From: Pseudoscleropodium purum
Lineage: Eukaryota > Streptophyta > Bryopsida > Hypnales > Brachytheciaceae
DNA: 64,000 nt
Direction: 5' to 3'
NCBI GenBank assembly: GCA_963969395.1
Contig: OZ017804.1
Coordinates: forward strand, 6,386,001 to 6,450,000
The translations under genes were made by a program, and so were the position numbers. The notes under the pieces were generated by a model, which saw only the letters and a program-made list of their open reading frames with translations, ran no database searches and was not told where the DNA came from. Each line of letters begins with the position of its first letter. The first letter of the stretch is position 1. Shown in pieces: positions 1 through 11,639 of the stretch.

Positions 1-574
1 TCTTTTATAAACTCTAGAGCATTTTTAATCCAACAATTGAATTCAACCAAATTTTGATGATTTTGATAGAAAAAATTTCCATGTTAACCACACCGTGGGC
101 ATTAACTATACCATAGATGACAACATCTATACCTTAAAATGAGGTGATTTGATTGTTTTGTTTATTTTTTATAATTGTTATAATAAGATTTTAGTAATGT
201 CAAAACTTTTTCTTCAAGACAAGGTGCACAAGATTTGTTTCATAGCATTCCAATTCACAACAAAAAAGATATTGACTTTTGAATTTTTTATGAATTAAAA
301 AATTAAAAAATTATTTTTACTTGTGTTTTTTATACTATGACAACAACAATGGGCACACTGGTCTTTCTATATAGGACAAAGGTGTAAATATTTATCCTTG
401 AAATTTTGGGTGAAAAGGGAAGGTCATTTATAGCAATTTAACCTCCAATGAGTGCTCTCGGTTTCCACAAATGACAATTAGTCTTGGAATGATTTTCATC
501 AGGGATGAGCAGTACATTCTATATTCGGAACAAATTAGAATAAATTAACATATGATCAGTATACGACTAAAAAC
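1..574. other. AT-rich spacer, no gene seen
   Basis: AT-rich DNA with frequent stops in all frames. I see no conserved coding signal, RNA gene or clear repeat boundary here. It ends where similarity to the 3' end of the intact BRIZ gene begins. Confidence 0.5.
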
Positions 575-1505
575 TCTAAACATAACACCTCAATGAAAAT
601 GTCCAAACATAGACTCGATTCCGGCAATCACTGTAAGTTCAATGCAACGCCTAAAAACGCGACAAGATGGTGCTGTAACGACTCAAGGACAATGTCTTCC
701 ACACAGCAAGTGCAATCTTCGTAACCCTCAGAATCCACAAACGCGATTTAACTCTGCCAACTCCACAGAAGATAACAAACTCGGGAAGTAAACGAAAAAG
801 CATTTTTAGATTCGAGTGCTTGCAGCAGCTTTAGGTGGTAAAAATGAATTGATTAGTCGAACCATGAACTATGGCTGTGGGTGGGTATCTAATGACAGTA
901 AAACTCCACAAAAAAACGAATGAGTCTGAAGAAAATAATGTACAGAAGTGCTGGAGAAGTGACTCATCATTTCTTCTTTCCCAGACGTACAGTTCGGGTG
1001 CTCGAATTGCTGGGTGCAAGATTTGCAGCCGCAATGCAAGGACCGAAGTTCAGCTCCGTTGCTACTGGTCCCCAGTACCTTCTGTGCCTCGATGAATAGC
1101 ACGAAACCTCTAACCTGAGAAAAACAGTCCCATACCTCCGAATTAAGAAGATGGATACAACTCGAGAGGCTCAAATTTTGCAACAAGACCCTGAAGTTTA
1201 CCCCAAAAGAGATATTTTCGAACCCAAGTGCCAGATTCTTAGACCTATATGGAGGACTCTTAGACCTATATGAAAGTTCTGACTTGCTAATAGTATACTT
1301 ATTAGAATGTGAATGTGAAATACCGGAAAGGTCCATTATTCTGATGAGATCCACGAATCATAACTAAAATAGGACTGCCACACCTAAAATTGCAACACAA
1401 ACGGAATTTCCAAAAACCATAATATCACTGACCTGTTCTTCAAGATCGGATATACCATTTCTTTCTTTCACCGATTTGAGCTGCCTAACAAACATGCACC
1501 AGGTT
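575..1505 (-). pseudogene. BRIZ 3'-end fragment (last exons and 3' flank), frameshifted
   Basis: This stretch is a diverged copy of about 6930-7850, the 3' end of the intact BRIZ gene on the same strand. It matches the last exon (motif FIEAQKVLGTSSNGAEL, near 1050-1110) and the short exon before it (near 1430-1475). Against the intact copy, about 10 bases are missing in the last exon near 1042, which shifts the frame and removes the basic GKKKR C-terminus. The preceding short exon has about 12 extra bases. Only the last two coding exons are present. At about 1505-1545 the similarity jumps to the upstream flank of BRIZ, so the middle of the gene is gone. It cannot encode a RING or UBP-finger protein. 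The similarity is visible directly; that it is a relic of tandem duplication followed by deletion is inferred. Confidence 0.85.
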
Positions 1506-1544
1506 AGTGCGCTGGAAATCCGAGTCGAAAAACGCTCAGCAAAA

Positions 1545-2040
1545 AGTCATCGAAAGACGAAAATAAACACCCTCTTCCTCATAATTCTCTGCCGCAGCTT
1601 CTTTCAGTGGTTAAAGATCGATTGCAACTAGGAATCACTCCCAGATTTACCTCGACATCGCTGCACACAATTCGGCTAAGAAAAAAGCTGCTCTCGTAAT
1701 CTTTCTCACCAAAAACTATTCCGTCAACCCCTCGCTTCCATTCAACAAAATAAATCGCTCGGTTCCTTATTCCAGAGGCTTACCTTGGGTTGATATTCCT
1801 TGAATTGCAGTTTTCGAAGACGCACCAGCTGCCGCAATTACTCTCCAATAAACATGACATTTGTATCGAAATACGCTGCAAACTCCAATTTCCTTCCCAC
1901 AGCTTCGCCACACAGACGCGCAAGCCTGATTTCCTCATTGTGATTGCGTCGAAATCATCATAACATGAAATTAGGATTTCCGAGAAGGGACTTGCCTGCG
2001 CACTTGCTAACTCGATGGTCTACATGGATGAGAGACGAAA
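1545..2040 (-). repeat. Duplicated copy of the BRIZ 5' upstream region
   Basis: This segment resembles 13640-14180, which lies upstream of the intact BRIZ start codon. Shared stretches include one near 1590-1640 and a nearly identical run around 2007-2033 (also at 14142-14168). It is probably BRIZ promoter or 5' UTR sequence, now joined directly to the BRIZ 3' fragment because about 6 kb present in the intact copy is missing. No coding potential was recognised. Confidence 0.75.
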
Positions 2041-2295
2041 AAGTTGTAAATATATTAGCGAGGAACGACGGTGTGTTCAAGTCGAAGTTTCCTGATCAAA
2101 CATTGTACTCAATGGCTTTTTAGAACCCCAAGAAAATTGGTAGGTCTATACATAAGCACGTAAATGTCACGACCTTGGAATAGACCTGAGGTCGTACAGA
2201 AAAATAGCATTCTCGAGACGGAGTCATATTGTACGTTACAAATCAGGAATAATCGGTGGATTGCTGTAAGAAAACCCAAACAGCAAACGTAGAGA

Positions 2296-3694
2296 TTACT
2301 TGCTCCTGCTTGATTTGGACTGCAAAATGTTTCCAAAACTGAGGGACTGCGTCTCCTCGACGCTCTCTTCCTCGACGTCAGAAGTGGAAGTTTTCTTTTC
2401 TTGACGTCGATCTCCATTGAGAATTGGGGGCAAGTTGAGTTGCGGCATGCTGAGACCATTGGAATGTTCTTCACCTGAATCGGCGTTCTCGTCCTCTTTC
2501 TCCTTCTCCTTCTCCTTCTTCTCAGGGCCCTTGAAGTTGTCGGTCAACATTCCTCCTACATAGCCCCATGGATCACTAACCTTGTTCTTCACCCTCTTCA
2601 CGACTTTGACAACTATATATCTCCACACAAATGAAGATACAAGCATGATGCCCAGAACCACATGAGTGTATCGATTTTGAGAGACAATTTTCTTGGCAAT
2701 GGCCTTCATATCTTCGGAATCACTGGACTCCTCACTGTCCGATGATGATTCAGAATGCTCCAGATTGTCCGATGATCTTTTGTTCTCTTGCTTCTTCGGA
2801 GTCGCCTCAGAGGCGGAAAGATTTAGGGAGTGAAGTAATTTGCCCACGGCCTCTGAGTTTTTGATGACCAAAGAAGAAGCGTTTTTAGCCGCCTCAGTTG
2901 CGGACTTGGCAGCTTGCGTCGCAGTTTCGACAGCCTTCTTCATGTCGTCCTTATTAATTCTCTTCTCTTTTCCACCTCGCTTGGAGACATCCCAGGCGCT
3001 CTTGCCACGTGATAAGGACCTTGCAGCTCGACCAGCCTGCCTGTGTTGATACTTTTGTTCCCTCAAAGTTTGAACCTGCAACAAGGACAACAATACTATC
3101 ACAGAGAGAAAGACGAGAATTCCAAAGTAATGTAAGTCAAAATCAACAACGAAGCGTAATCACTAAGAAATTCCAAAGTTTGAACATACTCACCTGATCA
3201 AGCAATCTCGATAAGAGCTGCAAGTCTACGGAACCAGCTGACGACTGAGTCTGTTCACTTCCTTCCAAGCGTTCATCAACCCCCAGAGCATCTTTCAGCT
3301 TCGTAGAATCTTTGTTATGTGGCTTCGAGGATGAACGCCCATCTTCCCGGAGTAGCCGAAGAATTGCATTTTCGACGAGATCAAGGTCCTCCGTTGCACA
3401 ATCACCCAGAGATACTGTGCTATCCCTGTCTGTCTCTGATTCTGAGACAACAGACCTGTCTGAACCTAAAGGTCCGGATACGGTAATAGACCGGTTGGCT
3501 CTGTGATTAACTTGGGCATCTTCACTACCAGAATCTTCAAGGCCTTCTCTTGAGAAGAAAGCAGAGGGCAAAGACCTCTCACGTTCAGTTAATTTCCCAT
3601 CCTTATCATTCGCAAGAGCAGAAGCGGTGAACAAATCTGCAGCGTCTCTCCTCGCGAAATTTCTTTGATCCTTCTCCATGTCTCTCAAAAAATC
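2296..3694 (-). CDS. Plant protein of unknown function with one membrane segment (X1)
   Basis: I do not recognise the family. Two exons are clear: 3694-3194 (CAG acceptor, ATG at 3679) and 3075-2296 (stop TAA), joined in phase 0 and giving 421 residues from that ATG. The frame is open back to the acceptor at 3695, so the true N-terminus probably lies upstream (candidate exon at 4235-4286). Visible parts, in order: an acidic, Ser-rich N-terminal half; a stretch after the intron rich in Arg, Ser and Gly; an Ala/Lys helical region of coiled-coil type; an acidic Ser/Asp/Glu tract; one hydrophobic segment (about YTHVVLGIMLVSSFVWRYIV); then a Lys/Glu-rich tail. This suggests a single-pass membrane or tail-anchored protein, which is an inference. 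A full paralog lies at 18557-19950. X1 keeps normal CpG content. No function is assigned. Confidence 0.8.
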
Positions 3695-4234
3695 CTGTAA
3701 ACAATGTCAAAATTCAGATTGCATAAGTGCCGGAACAATTATGAATCTATCGTACCAATTCTCGTGTGACCAGATGACGAGCTTCGGGCACATGTGCTCA
3801 CATACGCTTAACCTCTGTAATTACTTGCACTATAATTGCACATTCCCTGTGTAACCTGAGAATCTCTGAAGATGTGCACACGTATCATTAGACACCTTGT
3901 GACAAATTGTGAAAATGCAAGTGAGTGCTAATATTGTAACTCGCCCCGAGGCAGCGTCACTAGAGGAGTTTCGAGTGTAATTCCTTTTTTCAAGAAAACT
4001 CTCGTCAAAATTCATCATAATCCAGCTCATGGTTCCCTAGCGCGTCTCTCATCAACAAGGGCAGCTTCGATTCTATAGTCTTGAACCAGAAGGATGGTTC
4101 TTTTTCCAACACTCTTAGACCCACCATCTCTTCCTCGAAACAAAAGGTAATAGACTAACCGAATGCCGTACACAACAATGCTCCAGAGAAACCAGTACCC
4201 CTCCCTCGCAAACTGGACGACGACGGATCCTTAC

Positions 4235-4286
4235 CTTCACTTCAATCTCCGGCACCTTGAGCACCTTCTTGTTCACCTCCCGCTTC
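4235..4286 (-). other. Candidate upstream coding exon of X1
   Basis: A 52-base segment has a TGTGTGCAG acceptor and an AAG|GTAAGG donor. It reads KREVNKKVLKVPEIEVK and ends in phase 0, which fits the next exon starting at 3694. No counterpart was found upstream of the paralog X2. The exon carrying the start codon further upstream was not identified. Confidence 0.4.
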
Positions 4287-4329
4287 CTGCACACAAAACA
4301 AAAACCGCGCCTTAACAAAAATTTCCTTC

Positions 4330-5330
4330 TAAAAGAAATGCATGAAGTGATTCCGCGAACCCAAGCCCTAACCCCACTACCGCATTTACAACCGAAAAGC
4401 TACAAACCACCACAGAAGTAGCGCTCCCTTACTCAACACCACACTAAGACAGTTCGCAACCCCACAATGCGTCACAAATGAGGTTAACACGGTAAGAGAA
4501 GAATCACAACCAAAAGGTCAGGGCGAAAAACAATCAACCGGACTCACAGCTCTGGGTGGTCGGTGCTAGCCACAACTCAGGTTCAGAATTGGGAGCCAAA
4601 CTCTATGACCGAATTCGAACCGCAAACACCATCGTGGCAATCAAGAAATCAAGCCTGTTGCGGCCGAAGAAGGCCAGCCAAGCGAAGCAGGGCCAACGAT
4701 GATGAGGAACAACAGTAATCAGCCAGGCCATCGTCAGCTTCGTCCCGTATTCCAACAAGGCCGTACAGATGGCAAGCATGATGAAGCCGCAATCAATGCA
4801 AACCTCAAATTTATTACCTATTATTACCTAAAGGATATTGATAGGGAAAACAAAGACAATTTTCATAAAGAAAACAACTCAAAATAAAAGAAGCAAACCA
4901 TCAATACGAAATAACAGAAGATCCTAAGAATAGAAAGGCAGCCGAAAGAAAGAAAAGGCGACTTCTAGAAAGAAAAGTCGTTCGTCACAACCTTTTTTCC
5001 TGCTCGTCACGCACCGAGCACGTTCTTGCACCTTGGCGAGCTCCAGTCCCTGCAATTCCTCGCCATGAATCTTTCCATCAACATTTTAATTCCATTCAAA
5101 TAATCACGTATGCACACATTATTCTTCTTCCGCTCACAATCAATCATATCACGAGCTCAAAGCTCCGGATTGATCCATTGGCTTCCAATTTCTTCCTTCT
5201 TGATTAAGGTTTTGGATGGCTTGCATTTTGTAAGCTTCTGTTCCAATTTGGTTGGTAACCCTTATTCCTGTTGCAATGGGTTTTGATTGGATTGGAGTTT
5301 TGTTTGCGTAAAACAGAAATTTCTAATGAA
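4330..5330. other. Intergenic region between X1 and the reductase remnant
   Basis: GC-richer than the large spacers, so probably 5' flank and UTR of the two diverging genes. An open frame of 59 codons on the minus strand (4603-4779) would encode a hydrophobic peptide, but it has no support. A pyrimidine-rich tract ending TTGCAG at 5345-5350 may be a splice acceptor just before the reductase start. Confidence 0.4.
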
Positions 5331-5367
5331 ATTTGTGATTTCTGTTGCAGGAGGTCGAGTTTTGGGG

Positions 5368-6416
5368 ATGGGAGATGAGTCGCCATTCCAAGAGACGGTG
5401 TTGAAGGGCAAGGTGGCGCTCATCACGGGCGGAGGCTCCGGCATTTTCATCGAGATTGCCAGTCAGTTTGGTCTCCACGGAGCCTGGGTGGCGATTATGG
5501 GGTGACGGAAACAGTTCCTGGAAGCTGCAGTGGCGTCGTTCCCAAAGCCTTTGCATTCAGGTACCATTACATTCAGTCGCCTGTCCAATCGCACAAACAA
5601 CAAGCCTAAACTCTTTACTGAATTTGGCTATATATATATATATCTGTGAGTGTGAGGGTTTGTGTCATGTTACAGTAATGCGCTTCACATTGAGAATCTT
5701 GCTTTTACCACAACATTCAGGGCTGAAACATGCTGTAATGCGCTTCACTTCGAAATTCTCTGTTTGTATTCGATCCTTTGAGGATTGAAACATGCCTATA
5801 AACTCTTGATTTGTACTTGGTTACTTTAGATTGTCATTGGGAACATCCGCATTGTAGTCGTAGTCTTTTCTGATTTTCCTTGAAACTGTACTGAATTAGG
5901 GTTTAGTGATGAAATCCACCATTTCTTCTCACGGCAATGCAAAAATGTGTACCTTACAGTGTGAATTATCAACCATTCTAGTATTCTATCACAGCTGATC
6001 AGTTTGTTTGTTGTCGGCTATGGGCCGATCTGCTGTGTGTGAAGTGGAAAGAGGAGATACAGGAATGACAAGGATCCTGGGGAATGTAGTGGAGATGTAT
6101 GCTCTTGTGCTGTCATGAAGTGGAGATGCTCTTAGTTTTTTTGTCCTTTAGTGCGATCTGCTGTTTATGAGGATCTGGTTCTGTTTTATGAAGTACAGCT
6201 AAGACCTCAGTATTTTGTTTTGTGTTAGTTTGTGAAACTGTTGGAAGCAAGTGCAGACTGTACGTATAGAGGGAGATGTGCGCAAGGAAGCTGATGCCAT
6301 TCGTGTTGTGGAGACGGTGGTCAATGAGTTCGGCAGGCTTGACATTCTTGTCAATGGTGCTCCTGGAAACTTTCTGGGTGCCCTCGAAGACCTCTCTCCG
6401 AATGGCTTCAAGACTG
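5368..6416 (+). pseudogene. 2,4-dienoyl-CoA reductase-like SDR, broken and truncated
   Basis: Two exons match the N-terminal third of plant peroxisomal 2,4-dienoyl-CoA reductases (short-chain dehydrogenases that reduce dienoyl-CoA intermediates with NADPH during beta-oxidation of unsaturated fatty acids). Exon 1 is 5368-5560 and contains GKVALITGGGSGI. Exon 2 is 6257-6416 and contains EGDVRKEADAIRVVETVV, then DILVNGAPGNFLGALEDLSPNGF. Both splice sites are good and the phase is kept. Three defects are visible. An in-frame TGA at 5503-5505 sits where the family has the first Arg of the cofactor-specificity pair, and CGA to TGA is a typical methyl-CpG change. The second Gly of the GxGIG loop is Phe. 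No exon after 6416 carries the catalytic Tyr-Lys half; BRIZ 3' sequence begins about 500 bases later. I infer a dead 5' fragment. Confidence 0.85.
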
Positions 6417-6925
6417 GTAAGGCCATTTTCAGACACTAGCTGTGATGGATGCAAACTTTCTTACTAGCTTTGTTTTCCTTATAAATTTAATAATAATAAA
6501 ATAATGCTTGTAATCTGCGCACATCTGTCTCATTCTTTAGTAGTGGAATGGCACTTTGACAAATGAAATTCATATAAGAATATTCTTGCGAAAGTAGAGT
6601 ACACGAAGTGAAGTTAAATCTCACTTATGAGATTGGCTCATTGTTCAAATTGAGCTCACCGTTTTTAATCAAGGTGTCAGGGATTGCTTTACATAACAAT
6701 TCAGAGGGTGCTCAACAAGGGTGCTCAATTTACTAAAAATTTATGTGTGCATGTCAATATTGTGAAGACTTTCAAGTTCCAATTTATTAAGAGGATGGTT
6801 CTTTTGGGTGGAAACTGTGTAGTTTCTTTAATTCTTTTTGTGGCCTAAGATTGTAGGCTATTTCATACCGAACAGATTTAAAAAGAGGTTGACTTTGCTA
6901 TATCAAACAAAGAAAATTGAACATG
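6417..6925. other. Spacer after the truncated reductase
   Basis: Begins as the intron following reductase exon 2 and runs to the 3' flank of BRIZ. I looked for the next reductase exon, with the substrate-loop and YxxxK region, and did not see it. Confidence 0.5.
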
Positions 6926-7327
6926 AAATTCTAAACATGACCCCTCAAATGAAAATGTCCAAACATTGACTCGGATTCCAGCAATCCCTAAAAGTTCGAT
7001 GCAACGCGTAGAAACGCGACAAGAAGGTGCTGTAACGATTCATCAAGGGCAATGTCTTCTACATAGCAAGTGCAATCTTCGTAACCCTTAGAATCCACAA
7101 ACGCGATTTACACTCTGCCAACTCCACAGTAGATTACAAACTCGGGAAGTAAACTAAAAAGTATTTCTAGATTCGTGTGCTTGCAGAAGCTCTAGGTGGG
7201 AAAACTGAATTGATTAGTCGGAACATGAACTATCTAATGACTGTGGGTGGGTATCTAATGAAAAAAAATCTCCACAAAGAATCGTATGCCCTACGGGAGT
7301 AATTTACAGGACTGCTGGAGAAGTATC

Positions 7328-10300
7328 TCATCGTTTCTTCTTTCCCAGACGTGCAGTTCGAGTGTTCGAATTGCTGGGTGCAAGATTTGCAGGTAATGCA
7401 AGGACAGATCCATCCCGAAGTTCAGCTCCGTTGCTACTGGTCCCCAGTACCTTCTGTGCCTCGATGAATAGCATGAAGTCTCTAACCTGGGAAAAACATT
7501 CCCATACCTCTGTGTTAAGAAGACGGACACAACTCGAGAGGCTGAAATTTTGTAACACGACCCTGAGTCTATCCCAAAAGACAAAACAAGTGCTAGATTC
7601 TTAGACCTGTAACCGCAGAAGGTTCTGACTTGCTAATAGTATACTTATCAGAATGTAAACTTCGAAATGAGGTCCACTTATCAGATAGCACCAACTAATC
7701 ATAGCTAAAGCAGGTGTCATAGCAAAAATTGCAACACAAACGGAATTTCCAGAAACCACAAAATCACTGACCTGTTCTTCAAGGTCGGTTATTTTATCAT
7801 CTCGTTCTTTCATCCTAACAAACATGCACCAGGTTAGTGGGATCTTTGACTTCAAACGGATTTATTTAAGAAAGACAGAGCATGATAAAAATAGCAGGTC
7901 AAGTGAAGACTAAATACAAACCTCTCTTCAAACTCCTTCATACGCTGCTGATAGACTTTCTGGTTCTCAATCAAGCATTTATTCAACTGCAACGGCCATG
8001 GACCCGTGAAGTTCAGATACACCAGAGCATAGATGACCAGGAGTAGGTTGTATTACTGTAATAAACTCTCTCAAAAGCACTCACGGATGAAATGAGTCGT
8101 TAATTTTCTTTTAAAAACAGAAAGCTCAAGCTAAGGATGATTGAAATAGTTTGTATCAACAGCCCTTGGAATTTCATGCAATAACAACGATCATGAGAGT
8201 CTCAATACGACCATAATAGTCAAGACGTGAAAAGTCAGAAAACCACACCCTACAGACTACCCTCTCCCCTCTAATTCAGAAATAAAACTCTCTACTCAAA
8301 AACAGACTGAGAAATTTACCTCCCGTAAATCCCGGCTCTCCTTTTCCATATTCTCAAGTCGAACGTGTGACTTCCTCAGTTTTAAGCTTACTGATTCATC
8401 AACAGCCTGCTGGACTGCTACAGCTTTCTCCTCCTCCATTTCTGCAATTTTTCCTTCATAATACTGCCACCAGTGATGCTAATCAGCACAACAGACAGTA
8501 AAATGCCACCAAGCAAAGTTGATCACCTTAACAAGTATATCGATGAAGCTCGGAGAGTGCGGGCATACTCAAAAACACCAACGGAACTTTCACTACGCAT
8601 TCAACACCGATATCACTTACTAATAAAATTAAGCATTCCAACAGAAATAAACACATGATACCTGCCGTTGACTGTCCAATTGTATCGTGAGAAGGTGATC
8701 ATACTCGGCAGCCACCTGACAATACACAAAATTATGGACCATAATCATCACCTCCGTCTAACATCCTTGTACGATGAGAACAGGACACCTGGCACATTAG
8801 GTAATATCCTCTAAACTAACAGCTTCCACAGCAGGGCATCTCATAGATGACTCCCTTTAAGGTTGCCTTCCAATAATTATGGCCATCATTTACTTTTCCT
8901 GGGATGATTATTGACTGCAAACGATGTCGGAATGACTGCCATGATTTGACGAGCTCATCATATTCAGAAGAGAAGCGCACAATTTCCAAAATGCAGACAA
9001 TAATTCAGGAGAAAACGGGATATATGTCAAGGAACATACGGAATCTAATTTACTGTGATACAACGCTGACTCCATTCCCTGGTTGTCAGTTCCACAATTG
9101 CAGCAATCATCACTACCATCCCGGCAGGGGGCAGGCAACTCAACAAACTTCCCGTCAGTTTTGGACTGTATAAGTCGATGGACGTAGCCGTCGCCCACAT
9201 AGTCCCACACCCGTTGAGTCTCAAGGTCCAGAGAGTAGCAATGTTGACTTTCCTTCCAATGATTTACAGCATGTCCCTCCTTGTAACTGTTTATCAAACA
9301 AACCGACTTGGTCAATTCTGGAAGAATCAGCAGTTAGACTTAACTTCTACAAATAAATCAAATGTTGCATAGCTGAACCCTACCTGAGCCTGTAGCTATA
9401 AACCTAAGGATTCAATGGCTGGCAATCGCAGCAGACTACCGTTCGACTGACTAGTATGGATGAAACCACTAAGTTAGCGAACTAGCACGGGAGCACGGTA
9501 TCATATCATAAAGCTATGTTATTATTGTAGTCCATACTCGTTGGACAAAAGTTGTACAGGAAGAATCAAGGGAGGCAAGGCGAGAAGACGCACCGTCCAC
9601 AACCAACAAATCCACAAATGACACAGATCCAAAGATTCTCTGACGTCCCACAAACAAAGCATGTGGAATTCTCGGATTGTTGCTGGCAGTATCGGCAGAC
9701 CTGGACAAAAACTGTCACATATCATCGCAAGCTTCTGAAAATGGTGGTCAAAAAACAACTCTCAGGTCTTACATTCCCTTCAACAAGTACATGAGTAATA
9801 TGTGCTGCTCTAGAACTTACTGGACAAGAGGAATCGGTCCACTTCGAAATGCAGGCGCTGTGGAAAGAGTGGTTGCAAACTGTTGTGAGTATTCCACTTA
9901 TTTGCTGGTCAAGTCTCTCTGCATACATCAAGTAAGCCAAGCTAAATACTAGGCTCCATGCCATGCTCATCCACAGTCTTGAAGGAAGTCAGCCAGAAAA
10001 ATTTGAATCTACTAACTAAACCTCACTTCCAATTGAATGAGGAACCCATAAGAAGCTACATTCGTTTTGATAGACGGTGTTGACAAAACTTCAAAATAAA
10101 GTCATCAGTGGTGAAGTTTTAAAGGGTGGTGAATTCTGCATTACCTAAACAAACAGGGCAAGTAGGAAGTTCTGTAAGCCCTGAAGGAGGAGTCGATGCT
10201 TGCTCTGCAGTCTCCGTGAACATAACGTCTGCCATGAACAGCACATGGCACAACTCAGCCTGCAAGCACAACAATTACTTGCCCTCAACGACTTCGATAT

Positions 10301-11639
10301 GTAGCTTGACCTTCCAATATCAGTTGTTGGTTTGCAGATTATACAGAAAACACCAATCACCAATAGACTGTTGAATAATATGTCGGTAGAAAAGAGTCTT
10401 GAAACGCCAAAACAACATCAAGGCTAAAAAACTGTCTGATAAATCTCTACGCCCCATTTCACATCGTTGAAGAAAACGTTGCTACATATACTGTACGAAA
10501 CTTGAAGTTCAGTTGCTACAACAGAATATGATCATAACCAGCTATATTCTCTTTCTTTCATCATTACAACGTACACTGCCTTGAGAGTCAAGGCACTGAA
10601 TCAGGCACAAATTGAGTTCCACTACAAAATGGAATTGCAAGAGAAGACCTCACCTCCAGCGAAGAAAACGGTTTCAAGTTATAGTGCTGATAGAAGTCGT
10701 CAGCAAATTGCTGCGAGTCAAATGTCATAAGCACACTGTACCTATCCGTCTGCCCATCATTCCTGCAAGATGATGGTGAGTACAACATGAACAGACGTGC
10801 AATTTGAAACAACAACACTCCTATGTATGAATCGAATCCCTTTCACACAATCGTCAAGTAATTTCACCAAAAAGAAAAATCATACGTTCCAAGATATCAA
10901 TTTTGAGATGCCTCTTGGAAAAACAAAAGTAGAGGATGTTTCAACATCCAGTATCCATTACGACGTAAGGCTCCAAAAATCCATTTACATTCCGTTGAGT
11001 CTACGAGCGTAGTCAAATACCTAACAAAACGCATCTCTTTGATATTCTCAATGAAAGCTCCTGTGAACTGACAGAAGTCAGAGCCTGTCATATGGTTAGG
11101 AACAGCCAAAACACATAATCGCTCACTCCGGCCAACCTGAAATTAGTACCACCACAAGGTTCAACAGGAGGGATTTAGAGAAGTATCCGGGATGAGCGTG
11201 GCTAGAAATTCTGGGTAAACATTCAAAGACTGCCATCAAAGACAAAACACAGGAGCCACATTTCACCTCGCTTGTTTAGGTAAATGGAATCTGCTTTCAA
11301 AACTCTTTAGACAAAGTAGTGGAAATAAGATGTCCAAAATTGTACCGGAAGTTTCTCCAATGAACCTGGCTCGGATGCCGTGTCCCTGTACAAATGCATG
11401 ACACCACGAGTGGCTTCCACTCGTGGGTTTCCAGAAGAAAAATTGATCGTCTTGGTGATCCCGTCGTCCGTCGGTTTTGCAACGTCTCCTCCTTCGCTAG
11501 TTCCTCCATCTTTTGAGGCTGATCCCGAGTTTGCAGGCTCGTTGGAAGAACCATCCTCTACTGTCACATCAGAGCTAAGCATTGAATCCAGCACTTCTTC
11601 AGAGGGGGGCTCCAGGGCATGAACCTTCAAACTAAACAT
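7328..11639 (-). CDS. BRIZ: BRAP2-type RING / UBP zinc-finger E3 ubiquitin ligase, intact
   Basis: Twelve exons join in phase into 516 residues: 11639-11346, 11136-11021, 10762-10654, 10259-10145, 9918-9821, 9700-9594, 9286-9040, 8715-8662, 8463-8320, 7986-7922, 7814-7772, 7486-7328. Order of domains: N-terminus with FSSGNPRVE.TRGVMHLY; BRAP2 RRM-like region about 99-175 (CVLAVPNHMTGSDFCQF); RING about 207-246 (CPVC...CNHSFHSAC...CPVC); UBP-type zinc finger about 258-330 (CFVC...CVICGFVGCGRYKEGHA); coiled coil about 363-465; basic tail GKKKR. Length and order match Arabidopsis BRIZ1/BRIZ2, which form a heteromeric E3 needed for seed germination (family knowledge). The ATG at 11639 gives the family's MFSLKVH-like start; the upstream in-frame TTG is not used. 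All metal ligands checked are present. A gutted duplicate lies at 575-2040. Confidence 0.95.

Noticed and set aside
4603..4779. 59-codon minus-strand frame encoding a hydrophobic peptide
   Set aside because: No family motif, no splice or promoter support, and short enough to be chance.
5503..5505. Selenocysteine or read-through TGA in the reductase
   Set aside because: Land plants lack selenoprotein insertion, and the gene has other fatal defects.
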